Shown: positions 5,106 to 5,133 of the stretch, piece after piece | How positions within the stretch are numbered: the first letter of the stretch is position 1 | Layout of the letters: every line of letters begins with the position of its first letter | From: Dialister sp. UBA734 | GTDB lineage: Bacteria > Bacillota > Negativicutes > Veillonellales > Dialisteraceae | Assembly: GCA_002297935.1 (NCBI GenBank) | Contig: DBLC01000179.1 | Coordinates: 1 to 5,133, forward strand | DNA length: 5,133 nt | Reading direction: 5' to 3' | Position numbers and translations under genes: made by a program | The notes under the pieces: generated by a model | What the model was told of the DNA's origin: nothing | Databases searched by the model: none | Seen by the model: the letters and a program-made list of their open reading frames with translations, nothing else

Positions 5106-5133
5106 GGTGACTAGTGACTAGTGACTAGTGACT
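5106..5133. repeat. GTGACT heptamer array running off the right window edge
   Basis: Four head-to-tail copies, GGTGACT and then three identical AGTGACT, are visible up to the last base, so the full length is unknown. It lies just upstream of the promoter of the 489-residue gene and is in inverted orientation to the array after that gene's stop codon. Confidence 0.8.

Overview
The window comes from a bacterial chromosome. All four protein genes lie on the minus strand. In transcription order, from high to low coordinate, they are: an unrecognised 489-residue protein that looks like a decayed DNA methyltransferase joined to a type I specificity-subunit-like domain; rdgB (XTP/dITP pyrophosphatase); speD (S-adenosylmethionine decarboxylase, Escherichia coli type); and a short bacterial malic enzyme. 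Strong GGAGG-type ribosome sites, AT-rich intergenic DNA and moderate GC content suggest a Bacillota-like host. A member of the Negativicutes, perhaps near Acidaminococcus or Phascolarctobacterium, is my best guess, but that is an impression from sequence style and not a demonstrated assignment.

Layout: 1-207 is non-coding and holds nested hairpins, including a strong bidirectional terminator and a three-copy TACGCA heptamer array. 208-1419 is the malic enzyme. 1420-1605 holds a 70-bp near-perfect palindrome built of GTGACTG heptamers. 1606-2373 is speD, with a clear extended -10 promoter and operator-like palindromes upstream. 2389-2799 is a 411-bp gene-free gap, much of it a 266-bp segment with 23-bp inverted heptamer arrays at its ends. 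2800-3378 is rdgB. 3379-3558 holds alternative hairpins and another heptamer array. 3559-5028 is the 489-residue gene, with its own promoter, and a further heptamer array runs off the right edge.

The genes do not form an obvious pathway. SpeD supplies decarboxylated SAM for polyamine synthesis, RdgB cleans the nucleotide pool, and the malic enzyme converts malate to pyruvate. At least speD and the 489-residue gene appear to have their own promoters. The two most notable features are the orphan, apparently catalytically dead methyltransferase/target-recognition fusion, and the heptanucleotide repeat arrays. The arrays occupy every intergenic gap, usually start within a few bases of a stop codon, and by their 7-base period place stop codons in all three reading frames.
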